A DNA stretch of 36,717 nt, taken from positions 1 to 36,717 of the forward strand of contig WYAU01000086.1 in the NCBI GenBank assembly GCA_011525665.1, in the 5' to 3' direction. Below the pieces are notes generated by a model. The model did no database searches, was not told the origin of the DNA, and saw nothing but the letters and a program-made list of their open reading frames with translations. This document shows, piece after piece, positions 16,746 through 24,604 of this stretch. The position numbers were made by a program, and so were the translations under genes. The number at the start of each line of letters is the position of its first letter. The first letter of the stretch is position 1. Source of the DNA: Candidatus Brocadia sp. Its GTDB lineage: Bacteria > Planctomycetota > Brocadiia > Brocadiales > Brocadiaceae.

Positions 16746-17360
16746 TTACTGGCTGAGCGCCTTGACAAGGGTCTCCCCAAATTTTTGCGCTGCGGCTGGG
16801 CCACTGGCAGTAATAATATTTCCATCCCTTTCGACGTCAGCACCGGTATAGTTTGCACCGGCAGCCTGGACATCTTTTACCGTCGAGGAATAGGTAGTGG
16901 CCTTTTTGTTCTTAAGCAAACCTGCCTTTGCAAGGGTTACCGGTGCAATGCAGATAGCCCCTATAATCTTTTTTGTGCTATTTGCATCAATTGCAATCTT
17001 ATGGGCAACCGGATTATCCCAATACTCATCCGCACCGGAACCTCCGACAAAGATGACAGCATCATAATCAGCCACAGTAATATCAGCAAACAGGATGTCT
17101 GGTTTTAGCTTTGCTCCCAGCATACCTTTCGCTTCCTTTAGTGAAGAAGAAGCTACGGTAACCGTCACACCGTTTTTCTCCAAAACTTCCCGGGGTTTTA
17201 ACAACTCCTCGTCCCTGAAATTATTACTGGCAATAATCATTACGACCTTCTTACTCTTTACAGATTGCATAATATCTTCCCCCTTTGCACAGACAATAAA
17301 TATATTTGATATAAGAAAAGACGCAAAGGTCAATATAACCACAAAGGATTTATTTCTCAT
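16746..17360 (-). CDS. Exported DJ-1/PfpI family protein
   Basis: 204 residues with an N-terminal signal sequence (about 1-26, FVVILTFASFLISNIFIVCA), unusual for this normally cytoplasmic family. The DJ-1/PfpI core runs from about 37 to 204: VVMIIASNNFRDEEL, then AVIFVGGSGADEYW and the nucleophile elbow GAICIAPVTLAKAGLL with Cys137. The histidine that follows the cysteine in protease-type members (CHGP) is isoleucine here, so a chaperone, glyoxalase-like or redox-sensing role is more likely than proteolysis. Its start overlaps the stop of the MTH1187 gene (17357-17360). Confidence 0.88.
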   Translation of the reverse strand: MRNKSFVVILTFASFLISNIFIVCAKGEDIMQSVKSKKVVMIIASNNFRDEELLKPREVLEKNGVTVTVASSSLKEAKGMLGAKLKPDILFADITVADYDAVIFVGGSGADEYWDNPVAHKIAIDANSTKKIIGAICIAPVTLAKAGLLKNKKATTYSSTVKDVQAAGANYTGADVERDGNIITASGPAAAQKFGETLVKALSQ

Positions 17361-17665
17361 TTTTTCAGACTCCTTCCCACCTCCCTCTCCACGGTATGCA
17401 CTTTATGTTCGAGCATTTTTCCCTTTTTATCCTTCCGTTCGTCAATCTTTACTGTAGTATACACCCTCTCCGATTCTTCAAGCATCGTGTTGTGACATTT
17501 CTTGATCAGATCAAAGACCCTATCACTTTCCCCCTCTACTACAGTGCCCATGGCATTGAGTTTGTAATCCAATCCGCTTTCGTCAATAATCCTGACAACC
17601 CGGGCAACATGACTGGCCAGGTCTATCCCCTTTCCAATGGGGATCACGCTTATCTCGGCGATCAT
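17357..17665 (-). CDS. MTH1187 family thiamine-binding protein
   Basis: 102 residues from the ATG at 17665, which has a perfect AAAGGAGGTG ribosome site. The family (DUF77, ferredoxin-like fold) forms tetramers, and related YkoF-type proteins bind thiamine. Visible landmarks are the start EISVIPIGKG, the NAMGTVVEGE segment and the C-terminal KVHTVEREVG. The open frame continues upstream to 17842, but those residues do not fit the family. It overlaps the DJ-1 gene by ATGA, which indicates coupled translation. No thiamine biosynthesis gene is adjacent, so the ligand is uncertain. Confidence 0.9.
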   Translation of the reverse strand: MIAEISVIPIGKGIDLASHVARVVRIIDESGLDYKLNAMGTVVEGESDRVFDLIKKCHNTMLEESERVYTTVKIDERKDKKGKMLEHKVHTVEREVGRSLKK

Positions 17666-18184
17666 GCAACACCTCCTTTCCCTTTTAACTTCCGAGGTTT
17701 GGAACATGTGAATCTGGAATTTCGGAATTGTTTCGAATTTCTGACTTTGTTGTGGTGGTTCGGCAAGCCCCGGCGTAAGCCCTCGTCTGGACTTACCATA
17801 CACGTCACAAAACCCTGCGCCTTTCGAAGCGAATGATTTCACGCTTCGGATTCAGCGATTTTTCATGGACGAAAACTGATAAATAAAAATGAGTTGTCGC
17901 CGTGGAATAGAGTGACTCTATAGTATATGAGAAATACCCCAATTTCAAGCATGAAACTAAAGCATTCTAAAATCGTCGGACTTTCGTAATACACTTTAAG
18001 GCAACCAGTTGCTATTCGAGAAATTGAAAACCATCGCTCCACGGAAGGAATAAAGAATTTTTGTTTTGTTTAAGCGGGTTTTGGAGTGGCATGGACAAAC
18101 TTCGCCTGTCCGTTTTTAACTATTAAAACTTGGAATATGGCTCAATCCTTTCTCAAAATTCGCAACACGAAGGCGTACCCCCTC
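17666..18184. other. Gene-free region between ispD and the MTH1187 gene
   Basis: 519 bases with no supported gene on either strand. It contains an ATAGAG-TGA-CTCTAT palindrome (17908-17922) that could be an operator. The GGACAAAC-type hairpin at 18093-18111 lies near the ispD end. Confidence 0.5.
18093..18116 (+). repeat. Imperfect GGACAAAC hairpin with T-run
   Basis: Arms GGACAAAC (18093-18100) and GCCTGTCC (18104-18111) pair at six of eight positions and are followed by GTTTTT. It resembles the perfect element at 13388-13412 and may act as a weak terminator on the plus strand. Confidence 0.35.
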
Positions 18185-18865
18185 TCATGCGAGCAAGGCT
18201 CCGGCTATACGCATATCTTCCGGTGTTGTGATTTTAATGTTTTCGTCTGTGCCCGGCACAATATATACGGGGTCGCCTGCCATTTCTACGATTTGTGCAT
18301 CGTCTGTAAATTCCCTGTCTGTAGCATTAAATTGATTGAATGCTTTTAGGATAAGTTCCCTTTTGAATCCTTGTGGTGTCTGGGCCATCCAGAGATTGTT
18401 TCTTGGAACAGTCCTGCGGATACGTAAATCACTTCCGGTCTCTTTAACCGTGGCCTTCATGGGTGCCGCAAGGATGGCGGCGCCGGATTCCCTCACCTTA
18501 TTAATGACCGCTTCGATATGCTCTCTTCTGACAAGGGGTCTGACAATATCATGGATAAGAACAATTTCAGTATCTGCTCCCGTTTCGCAAAGCCCGTTAT
18601 AGACGCTGTCCTGACGTCTTTTGCCCCCCGCAACGATTTTTTTTACCTTGCACGCATCCAGATCGCCCCGCCACTGGTCACGGAGGGATTGCGTCTCCCC
18701 TTCACCAACAACCAGGACAATTTCACTGATTGAATCAATTTGAGAAAACCTCTCGATCGTGTAAAGGAATATGGGTTTTCCGCGAATCTGCAGGAAGGGT
18801 TTTTTGACAGGCCCGCCCATGCGTAATCCGAGGCCTGCACCGACCAATACGGCAGAAACTTTCAT
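18185..18865 (-). CDS. ispD: 2-C-methyl-D-erythritol 4-phosphate cytidylyltransferase
   Basis: 226 residues. Third enzyme of the MEP isoprenoid pathway, which couples MEP with CTP to give CDP-methylerythritol. The N-terminal nucleotide loop VGAGLGLRMGGPVKKPFL corresponds to the family's AAGxGxRM...KQFL, with Pro in place of the common Gln. Further landmarks are the HDIVRPLV motif, AAPMKATVKE, the substrate-binding TPQGFKRELI, and FTDDAQIVEMAG near the end. The ATG at 18865 starts directly before the first beta strand. An in-frame start 18 bases upstream adds six residues the family does not need. No ispF is attached. Confidence 0.94.
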   Translation of the reverse strand: MKVSAVLVGAGLGLRMGGPVKKPFLQIRGKPIFLYTIERFSQIDSISEIVLVVGEGETQSLRDQWRGDLDACKVKKIVAGGKRRQDSVYNGLCETGADTEIVLIHDIVRPLVRREHIEAVINKVRESGAAILAAPMKATVKETGSDLRIRRTVPRNNLWMAQTPQGFKRELILKAFNQFNATDREFTDDAQIVEMAGDPVYIVPGTDENIKITTPEDMRIAGALLA

Positions 18866-19047
18866 AATTAAGTTCCGGGACAATTTGGCACAAAGATCAC
18901 GCAGTTTTTAAGATTGTCGCCCTCCTCTGCCCTGCGATATGAAAAATTCATTGGTATTTCTTTCAAAAAGCACATTTCCATCTTTTCTCCCGTTTTCCAT
19001 TATCTCCTCTCTTCGTGTCCTTTTGTGCTCCCTCGCCGTGAACCGTT

Positions 19048-20202
19048 TTACATCCTTTCATACGGATAAAAGAGCTTTTTATATTCATCCTGGGCAAAGC
19101 GGTCCGTCATGCCCGCAATATAGTCACAAACAGCCTGATAAAGGCCCGCTACTTCTATCCACTTCTGATATTCAAGGGGGAGCTGTTTGGGATTTTTTAT
19201 AAAGGCCATAAAAAGTTCTTCCAGGAATCGCTTTGCCTTATCCGCCATTCGGGCGACCCGATAGTGCTGATAGACGTTTTTAAAAAGGAATTCCTGTAGT
19301 TTCTTTTTCTGCTCGGAGAGCGAGGGTGAGAAAGACACGATCAGGCCGGGATAGTCCCTGACGTCCTGAACTGCTTTTATGCCTCCTTGTTTTATCCTGG
19401 ATGTGGTGGTTTCAATAAGGTCGGTAACCTCGACGTTAATCAACGTTTTTATCGTTTGCGCGGTCAATATGTCGCGATCGGAGATTGTGTATTTTTGTTT
19501 TACCTTTTTCTGTGTCTCCCGCCATAAGTCAACTGTCTGTAAATCATCATGGGCAATAATGCCTGCCTTTAGGCTGTCATCCAGGTCATGATTGTCATAG
19601 GCAATAGAATCTGCCTTATCCACAATTTGCGCCTCGAGCAGTGGTTGTTCGTTTGTATTATATTCGGCTGTGCCAGTCATATTATTGTAAGGAGACTTGT
19701 GTTTTACAATAGATTCCTTCATTTCCCACGATAAATTCAGTCCGGGGAAATTTGGGTATTTTTGCTCAAGGATATCAACAACGCGGAGTCCGTGAAGGTT
19801 ATGTTCAAATCCGCCGTGTCCCGCCATGAGCTTTTTTAGGGCATCCTCACCCGAATGTCCAAAGGGGGTATGCCCTAAATCGTGCGCTAGTGCGATTGCC
19901 TCTGCTATGTCCTCGTTGAGATTCAAAACACGCGCAATACTCCGTGCAATTTGTGAGACTTCGATGGTATGGGTCAATCGTGTCCGATAATAATCTCCTT
20001 CATGATTCACAAAGACCTGGGTTTTATATTCAAGACGCCGAAAGGCCGTAGAATGGACAATACGATCCCGGTCTCGTTGGTAAATACTGCGATAGTGATG
20101 TTCCTCTTCCGGGTACCTCCTTCCCCGGGAATCCTTGCTCTTCATTGCATAGGAGGCAAGTTCCCGTTCTTCCCGGGATTCGATTTCCTTTCTCGTCAGC
20201 AT
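19048..20202 (-). CDS. dgt: Deoxyguanosinetriphosphate triphosphohydrolase (HD family)
   Basis: 384 residues. HD-domain hydrolase that splits dNTPs into deoxynucleosides and triphosphate, in the shorter dGTPase-like class. Landmarks are the DRDRIVHSTAFRRLEYKTQV segment near the N-terminus, the metal-binding His in RLTHTIEVSQIA, the HD pair in ALAHDLGHTPFGHSGE, and DSIAYDNHDLDD. I chose the ATG at 20202 because the family usually begins MLTRxExExRE. A TTG at 20226, closer to an AAGGGG purine run, would add eight residues. The HIT gene ends 30 bases upstream on the same strand. Confidence 0.94.
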   Translation of the reverse strand: MLTRKEIESREERELASYAMKSKDSRGRRYPEEEHHYRSIYQRDRDRIVHSTAFRRLEYKTQVFVNHEGDYYRTRLTHTIEVSQIARSIARVLNLNEDIAEAIALAHDLGHTPFGHSGEDALKKLMAGHGGFEHNLHGLRVVDILEQKYPNFPGLNLSWEMKESIVKHKSPYNNMTGTAEYNTNEQPLLEAQIVDKADSIAYDNHDLDDSLKAGIIAHDDLQTVDLWRETQKKVKQKYTISDRDILTAQTIKTLINVEVTDLIETTTSRIKQGGIKAVQDVRDYPGLIVSFSPSLSEQKKKLQEFLFKNVYQHYRVARMADKAKRFLEELFMAFIKNPKQLPLEYQKWIEVAGLYQAVCDYIAGMTDRFAQDEYKKLFYPYERM

Positions 20203-20232
20203 TTGGATTGCCTGGGATGACTGCAAAACCCC

Positions 20233-20709
20233 TTATAAACGTTTTTTGAATTCCTTATAAAGGTCTTCCAGGGACTGTGGAATAACCTTCACATCAGAGA
20301 TAATCGGCATAAAGTTTGTATCACCATTCCAGCGAGGCACAATATGGAGATGGAAATGGCCAACAAGCCCCGCCCCGGCAGACTTTCCTATATTAATTCC
20401 CAGGTTAAAACCCTCTGGTTTCATCATCGTCACAAGGAGTTCCTTCATGTCCCGCGCCAATTTCATAATTTCCAGCATCTCGCGATCCGTAAGGTCAGAA
20501 ATATCGGGCTTGTGCATGTTAGGCGTAATCATGAGATGTCCGCTGTTATAAGGATATTTGTTCAGGATACAGAAACACTCCTTACCCCGATAGATAATGA
20601 GATGTTTTTCGTCCTGATTATCCTGAAATGAGTTACAGAGAAAACAACCGTTTTCCTCCTGGTGTTTCTGAATATACGCAATACGCCACGGCGCCCAAAG
20701 GTTTTTCAT
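20233..20709 (-). CDS. HIT family hydrolase (Ap4A phosphorylase/FHIT-like)
   Basis: 158 residues. Nucleotide hydrolase or transferase of the histidine-triad family. The triad is H118-F-H120-L-H122 in GHFHLHIVPRW. The N-terminus MKNLWAPWRIAYI and CFLC (22-25) are typical of the bacterial subgroup related to Ap4A phosphorylases, which often binds zinc. Full length. It sits between the FmdB gene (72 bases upstream) and dgt (30 bases downstream) on the same strand, likely one transcript. Confidence 0.93.
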   Translation of the reverse strand: MKNLWAPWRIAYIQKHQEENGCFLCNSFQDNQDEKHLIIYRGKECFCILNKYPYNSGHLMITPNMHKPDISDLTDREMLEIMKLARDMKELLVTMMKPEGFNLGINIGKSAGAGLVGHFHLHIVPRWNGDTNFMPIISDVKVIPQSLEDLYKEFKKRL

Positions 20710-20781
20710 GGTTTCATACCCCGGATAACACAGTGCAAAAAAAATTTTACAATCATAACGGTAAGATTTAAGGAATCAGGC

Positions 20782-21012
20782 TTACCCACATCCGGCACAG
20801 GTAGAGGCCGTACAACTTCCACAACCACCGGCACCGCCATCAGAGCGGCCACTGCTGCTTCCTCCCACAGATACCCCAAATACCGAAAATATCTTTTGAA
20901 CATTATCACTCTGGCAGGATGGACAAAATAACTTTTTCCGCTCTGACGCGCTCCTGAAATACTCGTCAAATTTCGTGTCGCACTGCTTACACTGGAAGTC
21001 ATATATCGGCAT
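20782..21012 (-). CDS. FmdB family zinc-ribbon protein
   Basis: 76 residues. The N-terminal zinc ribbon has cysteine pairs C8-x2-C11 and C30-x2-C33, with the family start MPIYDFQC and the segment CPSCQSDNVQKIFS. The tail (about 50-76) is rich in Gly, Ser and Cys and ends in CAGCG. These proteins are probably small regulators or metal-binding factors, and no specific target is known. A longer overlapping frame (20706-21029) is a shadow. Part of the LytM - FmdB - HIT - dgt - ispD series on the minus strand. Confidence 0.9.
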   Translation of the reverse strand: MPIYDFQCKQCDTKFDEYFRSASERKKLFCPSCQSDNVQKIFSVFGVSVGGSSSGRSDGGAGGCGSCTASTCAGCG

Positions 21013-21068
21013 TGTGAAATGCTCCTCAACTTTTCACTTCTTCACATAAGATTTCGGTTGTAATTCAT

Positions 21069-21839
21069 TTATGGCAAGTAAGACAGGGGATTCACGGGTT
21101 TGTCTTTTACATAAATCTTGAAATTGACCTCTTGCGTTTTAGCGGTACTCGTCAGATCCGCGGTTGTTATGGGCTGCCCCTGCTCAACATAAGTTCCCTC
21201 TTCCACTACCGGATTATAACAGCATCCGTATATGGTGCGAACGCCGCCGTCGTGTTTAATCACGATGACATGTGTGCCATCATCTGCATCGGTAACAGCC
21301 TCAACAGTACCTTTTTTAGCCGCCACAATCTTTTGCCCCTGTTGCGGCAATATAGAGATACCACAGCCTTTCACTCCATTCCTCGTCTCACCGAATTGTG
21401 ACACAACCTGTCCTTTTACCGGCCAGATAAAACTACGGGAAGATACACCGCCCGCAACGTTACTTCCCGGCGCATCGCCGGAATGTAACGTAAAGGACGG
21501 ATATAATTTTCCGGAGGCCGGAATGACAAGTTTCTGACCCACTTTCAAGTCTCTCGTGTTTTTGATGTGGTTAGCCATTACAATCGCATCGACGGATACG
21601 CCATGGGTTTTTGAAATGCGCCATAAAGTATCCCCCTTTTTTACCACATAGGTCGTCTTTTCCCCTGAAATGACGGACTGACGAGAAGCCGCTTGCCTTC
21701 GACCTTCAATGGCTTTCATCTCGTTCTCCAGAGGCGCCGGCACCTTTTGCATTGTGGTTTGCGAGGCACAGCCCCCGATGAAAAACGTTAAAAATACGGC
21801 ACCTGCGGAAACACCCTGCGAAAAACAGAATTTTTTCAT
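21069..21839 (-). CDS. LysM/LytM lipoprotein, degenerate M23 peptidase (NlpD-like)
   Basis: 256 residues. Lipoprotein signal with lipobox IGGC (Cys24). A LysM peptidoglycan-binding domain spans about 63-107 (TYVVKKGDTLWRISKTHG). A LytM/M23-type domain spans about 137-255. The zinc ligands of active M23 enzymes are lost: HxGxD is GCGIS (158-162), YAH is replaced by YGCC, and HLHF is EVNF (237-240). Such inactive LytM proteins (NlpD, EnvC) activate cell-wall amidases during division. The domain order is that of NlpD, so an amidase-activator role is likely. First gene of the minus-strand series. Confidence 0.88.
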   Translation of the reverse strand: MKKFCFSQGVSAGAVFLTFFIGGCASQTTMQKVPAPLENEMKAIEGRRQAASRQSVISGEKTTYVVKKGDTLWRISKTHGVSVDAIVMANHIKNTRDLKVGQKLVIPASGKLYPSFTLHSGDAPGSNVAGGVSSRSFIWPVKGQVVSQFGETRNGVKGCGISILPQQGQKIVAAKKGTVEAVTDADDGTHVIVIKHDGGVRTIYGCCYNPVVEEGTYVEQGQPITTADLTSTAKTQEVNFKIYVKDKPVNPLSYLP

Positions 21840-22334
21840 AGCGTATGGTAAAGGGGATGTGGTTTTTTCCGCATCTTGCGGGAACTATGATGCGCTTCAG
21901 AGCATACCATTAACACGCCCCACGAAAAAATTGACAACCTGCAGCCTAAATTAAAGACAGGTATTATAACGAGTGAATTTTATCAGCAGTTATACGCAAA
22001 TTCAAGTGATAATAGCAATCTTGCGTTTCCACAGATATTAGTTCAGATATCAGGAACAACCGCAACCAAATTGTTTCCATGTGTGAAGTTTTTGTTATCT
22101 CTCTCGTATGTCATTTCACTGCAATAGTTATGACTGTTATTGCAAAATGATAATGAAACAAATTGTTTACAGTAGAGTTTGTGGAATAATTCAAAAAAAT
22201 TTATTTATCATTTATAAGTTGTTTAAATAAAAAAGGTTGTGGCAGTCCTAACGTTTTTTGTTTTTACAGGCACATTGGTTGCGAATGTTATTACCCGAAA
22301 CGAATGTTTATTAAGCGATAAAGGATTGGAAGAG
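21840..22334. other. Divergent region before the receiver-Cache-PAS-narK operon
   Basis: 495 bases without a supported gene. A TGCAATA (22119-22125) and TATTGCA (22137-22143) inverted repeat could be an operator for the plus-strand operon. A TATAAT on the minus strand near 21965 may serve the lipoprotein gene. Confidence 0.45.
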
Positions 22335-22724
22335 ATGATGACAAAAAGGGTACTGATCGTAGATGACGAGGAAGGATACAGAAAGGTTTTGTCAAATTCC
22401 TTAACAGACCTGGGATATGAGACAAAGGCGGTGAATAACGGCTTCGAGGCCCTGGAAGAGATCAAGAGAAGGAGGTATTCGTTTATATTGCTGGATGTAA
22501 AGATGTCGGGCATGGATGGTATCGAATTATTAGAACAATTGCAGGGGATACGACTCAATTCCCATATCGTGATTATTACCGCTTATACGGGAGATGAGGT
22601 TGTGAAAGAGGCTATTAAGAAGGGAGCAAAAAAGGTGATTACAAAGCCTTTCAGTATTGATGATATTGAAGTATGTCTTAATGAATTTTCCGGATTTGAG
22701 GAGAACAATTTACATAACTCGTGA
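22335..22724 (+). CDS. Stand-alone response-regulator receiver protein
   Basis: 129 residues, a CheY-like receiver domain with no output domain. The phosphorylation site is Asp54 (ILLDVKMSG) with acidic pocket Asp10-Asp11, and Thr82 (IITAYT) and Lys104 (ITKPFS) complete the active site. It should therefore accept phosphate and act by protein contact. The ATG pair at 22335/22338 is preceded by GGAAGAG. An open frame to 22239 adds residues unlike a receiver. First gene of a four-gene operon with the heme Cache protein 25 bases downstream. No histidine kinase is in the operon. Confidence 0.92.
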   Translation: MMTKRVLIVDDEEGYRKVLSNSLTDLGYETKAVNNGFEALEEIKRRRYSFILLDVKMSGMDGIELLEQLQGIRLNSHIVIITAYTGDEVVKEAIKKGAKKVITKPFSIDDIEVCLNEFSGFEENNLHNS

Positions 22725-22749
22725 CATTTAGCTCATTAAGAGGTGAAAG

Positions 22750-24162
22750 ATGGTAAGAAAAATATTTAAGGAACGCATTGTAATTGTCATTCTTGCATTT
22801 GTATTTTTTGGATTGCTTCCCCTTGTTTTGTTTCGCCTGCTTGCCTTTCCGAAGGCAAGCGCCGAGTTGAAGCAAGGGGTTCAAAGGAATCTGTGGGGCA
22901 TTGTAAACAAACAAAAAGATCTTCTCACACTGCTATGGGAGGAAAAAAAATCCCATGCCAGAGCCGTTTCTGACACCATTCAAAGTGAATTGCTCATTCA
23001 CGGCGATGAGGACTTTATAAGTCTGGTAAACGGAGTAAATGAACATGAATATCTGAGATTAAAAACGCAGTTAGAGTGCATGAAAGCGGATTATGGCTAT
23101 AAAGGCGTATTTATTTGTGACGCTGCCGGAATAATCCGGTTAACAACGGACAGTGAAAAATCCATGGCAGGTATGAACATCATGAAAGAAAAGCCTTTCA
23201 GGAATGTTCATGAGACATTATACGATGGCAAAACGTATACTTCAGATGTGATCCATTATTCCCTTCACGATGTAAAAGCCGGTGAAGTGGATGATTCACC
23301 TTCCCTTTTTATGTCCTACCCCATCAAAGGCGAAAACCATGATGTAATCGGCGCTGTTTTGTTATGGATGGATACGTCTTTGCTCAATAAGGTAGTGGGT
23401 AATGTTTTATTAGGAAAAACAGGGGAAGCCTATCTGATAAACGAAGATGGCATTATGGTCACCCAATCAAGATTTTCAGACCATATGAAAAACAATAACG
23501 ATACCTGCAGGACGTGTCATAAGGTCGTTGATCCGGAAACCCATATGCTGACGAAGGGGGTGAAAAGATGCATTACGGAAAAACGGAGTGGATACGACCT
23601 GGAAGGATATATGGACTATGATGGAATAAAAGTCGTTGGGGCATGGAGCTGGCTGAAAGATTTGAACATGGGATTAATTGTTGAGATCGATGCGGACGAA
23701 GCCCTTGGCGCCGTTAACAACATTAATTCAATGGTGAAGTCTTTGATGCTGGTGATAATCATTCCGGCATTTGTTATGGCAATCTTACTGTACAGAAAGC
23801 TCGATACCGGATATATGATTAAAGACCTTTCTTTACCAAAAAAGGCATTACTGGGAGCAACAAGCATCATTGTGGTTGGCTTTGTTATAGCCATTCTGGA
23901 CGGTTACGAATTGAGAAAAGAGCGTGGGTATCTTCGGGAACAAAAATATAAAGTATCGAATCCCCTTAATGTATTGGGCTCTATTGTGACACAGAGGGAT
24001 GAGGATTTCATTAAGAGCAACATTTCTAAATTTAAGGAAAAATTTCCCGTTTTGAAATCTGAAAACATGATGAATACGGGGAGCAAGGAGCAGGAAATCG
24101 TAAAAAGCAATAAAAAACAATTACCGGAAAAAACTGTAGCAACGTGGGAACTGAAACCCTGA
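22750..24162 (+). CDS. Membrane Cache-domain sensor with c-type heme site
   Basis: 470 residues. One N-terminal membrane helix (about 10-33) is followed by a periplasmic double-Cache-like domain (about 40-325: GKTGEAYLINEDGIMVTQSR and DLEGYMDYDGIKVVGAWSW are typical). Two further helices lie at about 331-347 and 367-384, then a charged tail to 470. Inside the Cache domain lies CRTCH (C253, C256, H257), a covalent c-heme motif. No HAMP, kinase or methyl-accepting region follows, so it cannot signal alone. An unrelated function cannot be excluded, but heme-based redox or nitrogen-oxide sensing fits the narK context. AGAGGTG ribosome site. Confidence 0.85.
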   Translation: MVRKIFKERIVIVILAFVFFGLLPLVLFRLLAFPKASAELKQGVQRNLWGIVNKQKDLLTLLWEEKKSHARAVSDTIQSELLIHGDEDFISLVNGVNEHEYLRLKTQLECMKADYGYKGVFICDAAGIIRLTTDSEKSMAGMNIMKEKPFRNVHETLYDGKTYTSDVIHYSLHDVKAGEVDDSPSLFMSYPIKGENHDVIGAVLLWMDTSLLNKVVGNVLLGKTGEAYLINEDGIMVTQSRFSDHMKNNNDTCRTCHKVVDPETHMLTKGVKRCITEKRSGYDLEGYMDYDGIKVVGAWSWLKDLNMGLIVEIDADEALGAVNNINSMVKSLMLVIIIPAFVMAILLYRKLDTGYMIKDLSLPKKALLGATSIIVVGFVIAILDGYELRKERGYLREQKYKVSNPLNVLGSIVTQRDEDFIKSNISKFKEKFPVLKSENMMNTGSKEQEIVKSNKKQLPEKTVATWELKP

Positions 24163-24186
24163 AAAATAAAAGAGGAGGTATGAAGT

Positions 24187-24579
24187 ATGCGTAACACCAC
24201 TGTATCAACAAAAGATAAATCCAATGCGCTTCTCAACGTCCAGGATGCAAAAGGATGGTATGAATACGAGCCTTCGTACGACGGCGTCATTACTCATATC
24301 AATACGACGGGGGCGAGGCTTTTTGGCTTTGCGTCGTCTGACGATGTGATCGGGAGAAAAATCAACGAACTCTATGCACATCCTTTTGACCATGAAAAGA
24401 CTTTGTCCATGCTATTCAGGGATGGACAGGCAATGGGGTTTTACACCCTGATGAAAACGAGAAATGGGAAGTTGTTTTTCATAAAGCAATCGAGTTCTCT
24501 GATCACAGAGGGTTTATACAAATGTCCCTTAAAGGTCAAGAGCGAGTTTGAGCCTGTCGAGTCAGCAATTACCGTATAA
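24187..24579 (+). CDS. Small PAS-domain protein
   Basis: 130 residues, a single PAS-like domain at about 25-115: GWYEYEPSYDGVITHINTTG, ARLFGFASSDDVIGRKINEL, then a YTLMKTRNGKLFFIKQSSS strand pair. There is no attached kinase, cyclase or DNA-binding part, so it must act through partners. It has a strong AGAGGAGG ribosome site. It starts 24 bases after the heme sensor gene and 25 bases before narK, so the stoichiometry is likely coupled. The bound cofactor or ligand cannot be read from the sequence. Confidence 0.82.
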   Translation: MRNTTVSTKDKSNALLNVQDAKGWYEYEPSYDGVITHINTTGARLFGFASSDDVIGRKINELYAHPFDHEKTLSMLFRDGQAMGFYTLMKTRNGKLFFIKQSSSLITEGLYKCPLKVKSEFEPVESAITV

Positions 24580-24604
24580 TATTTACATACTTTTGGAGAT
24601 TGTT

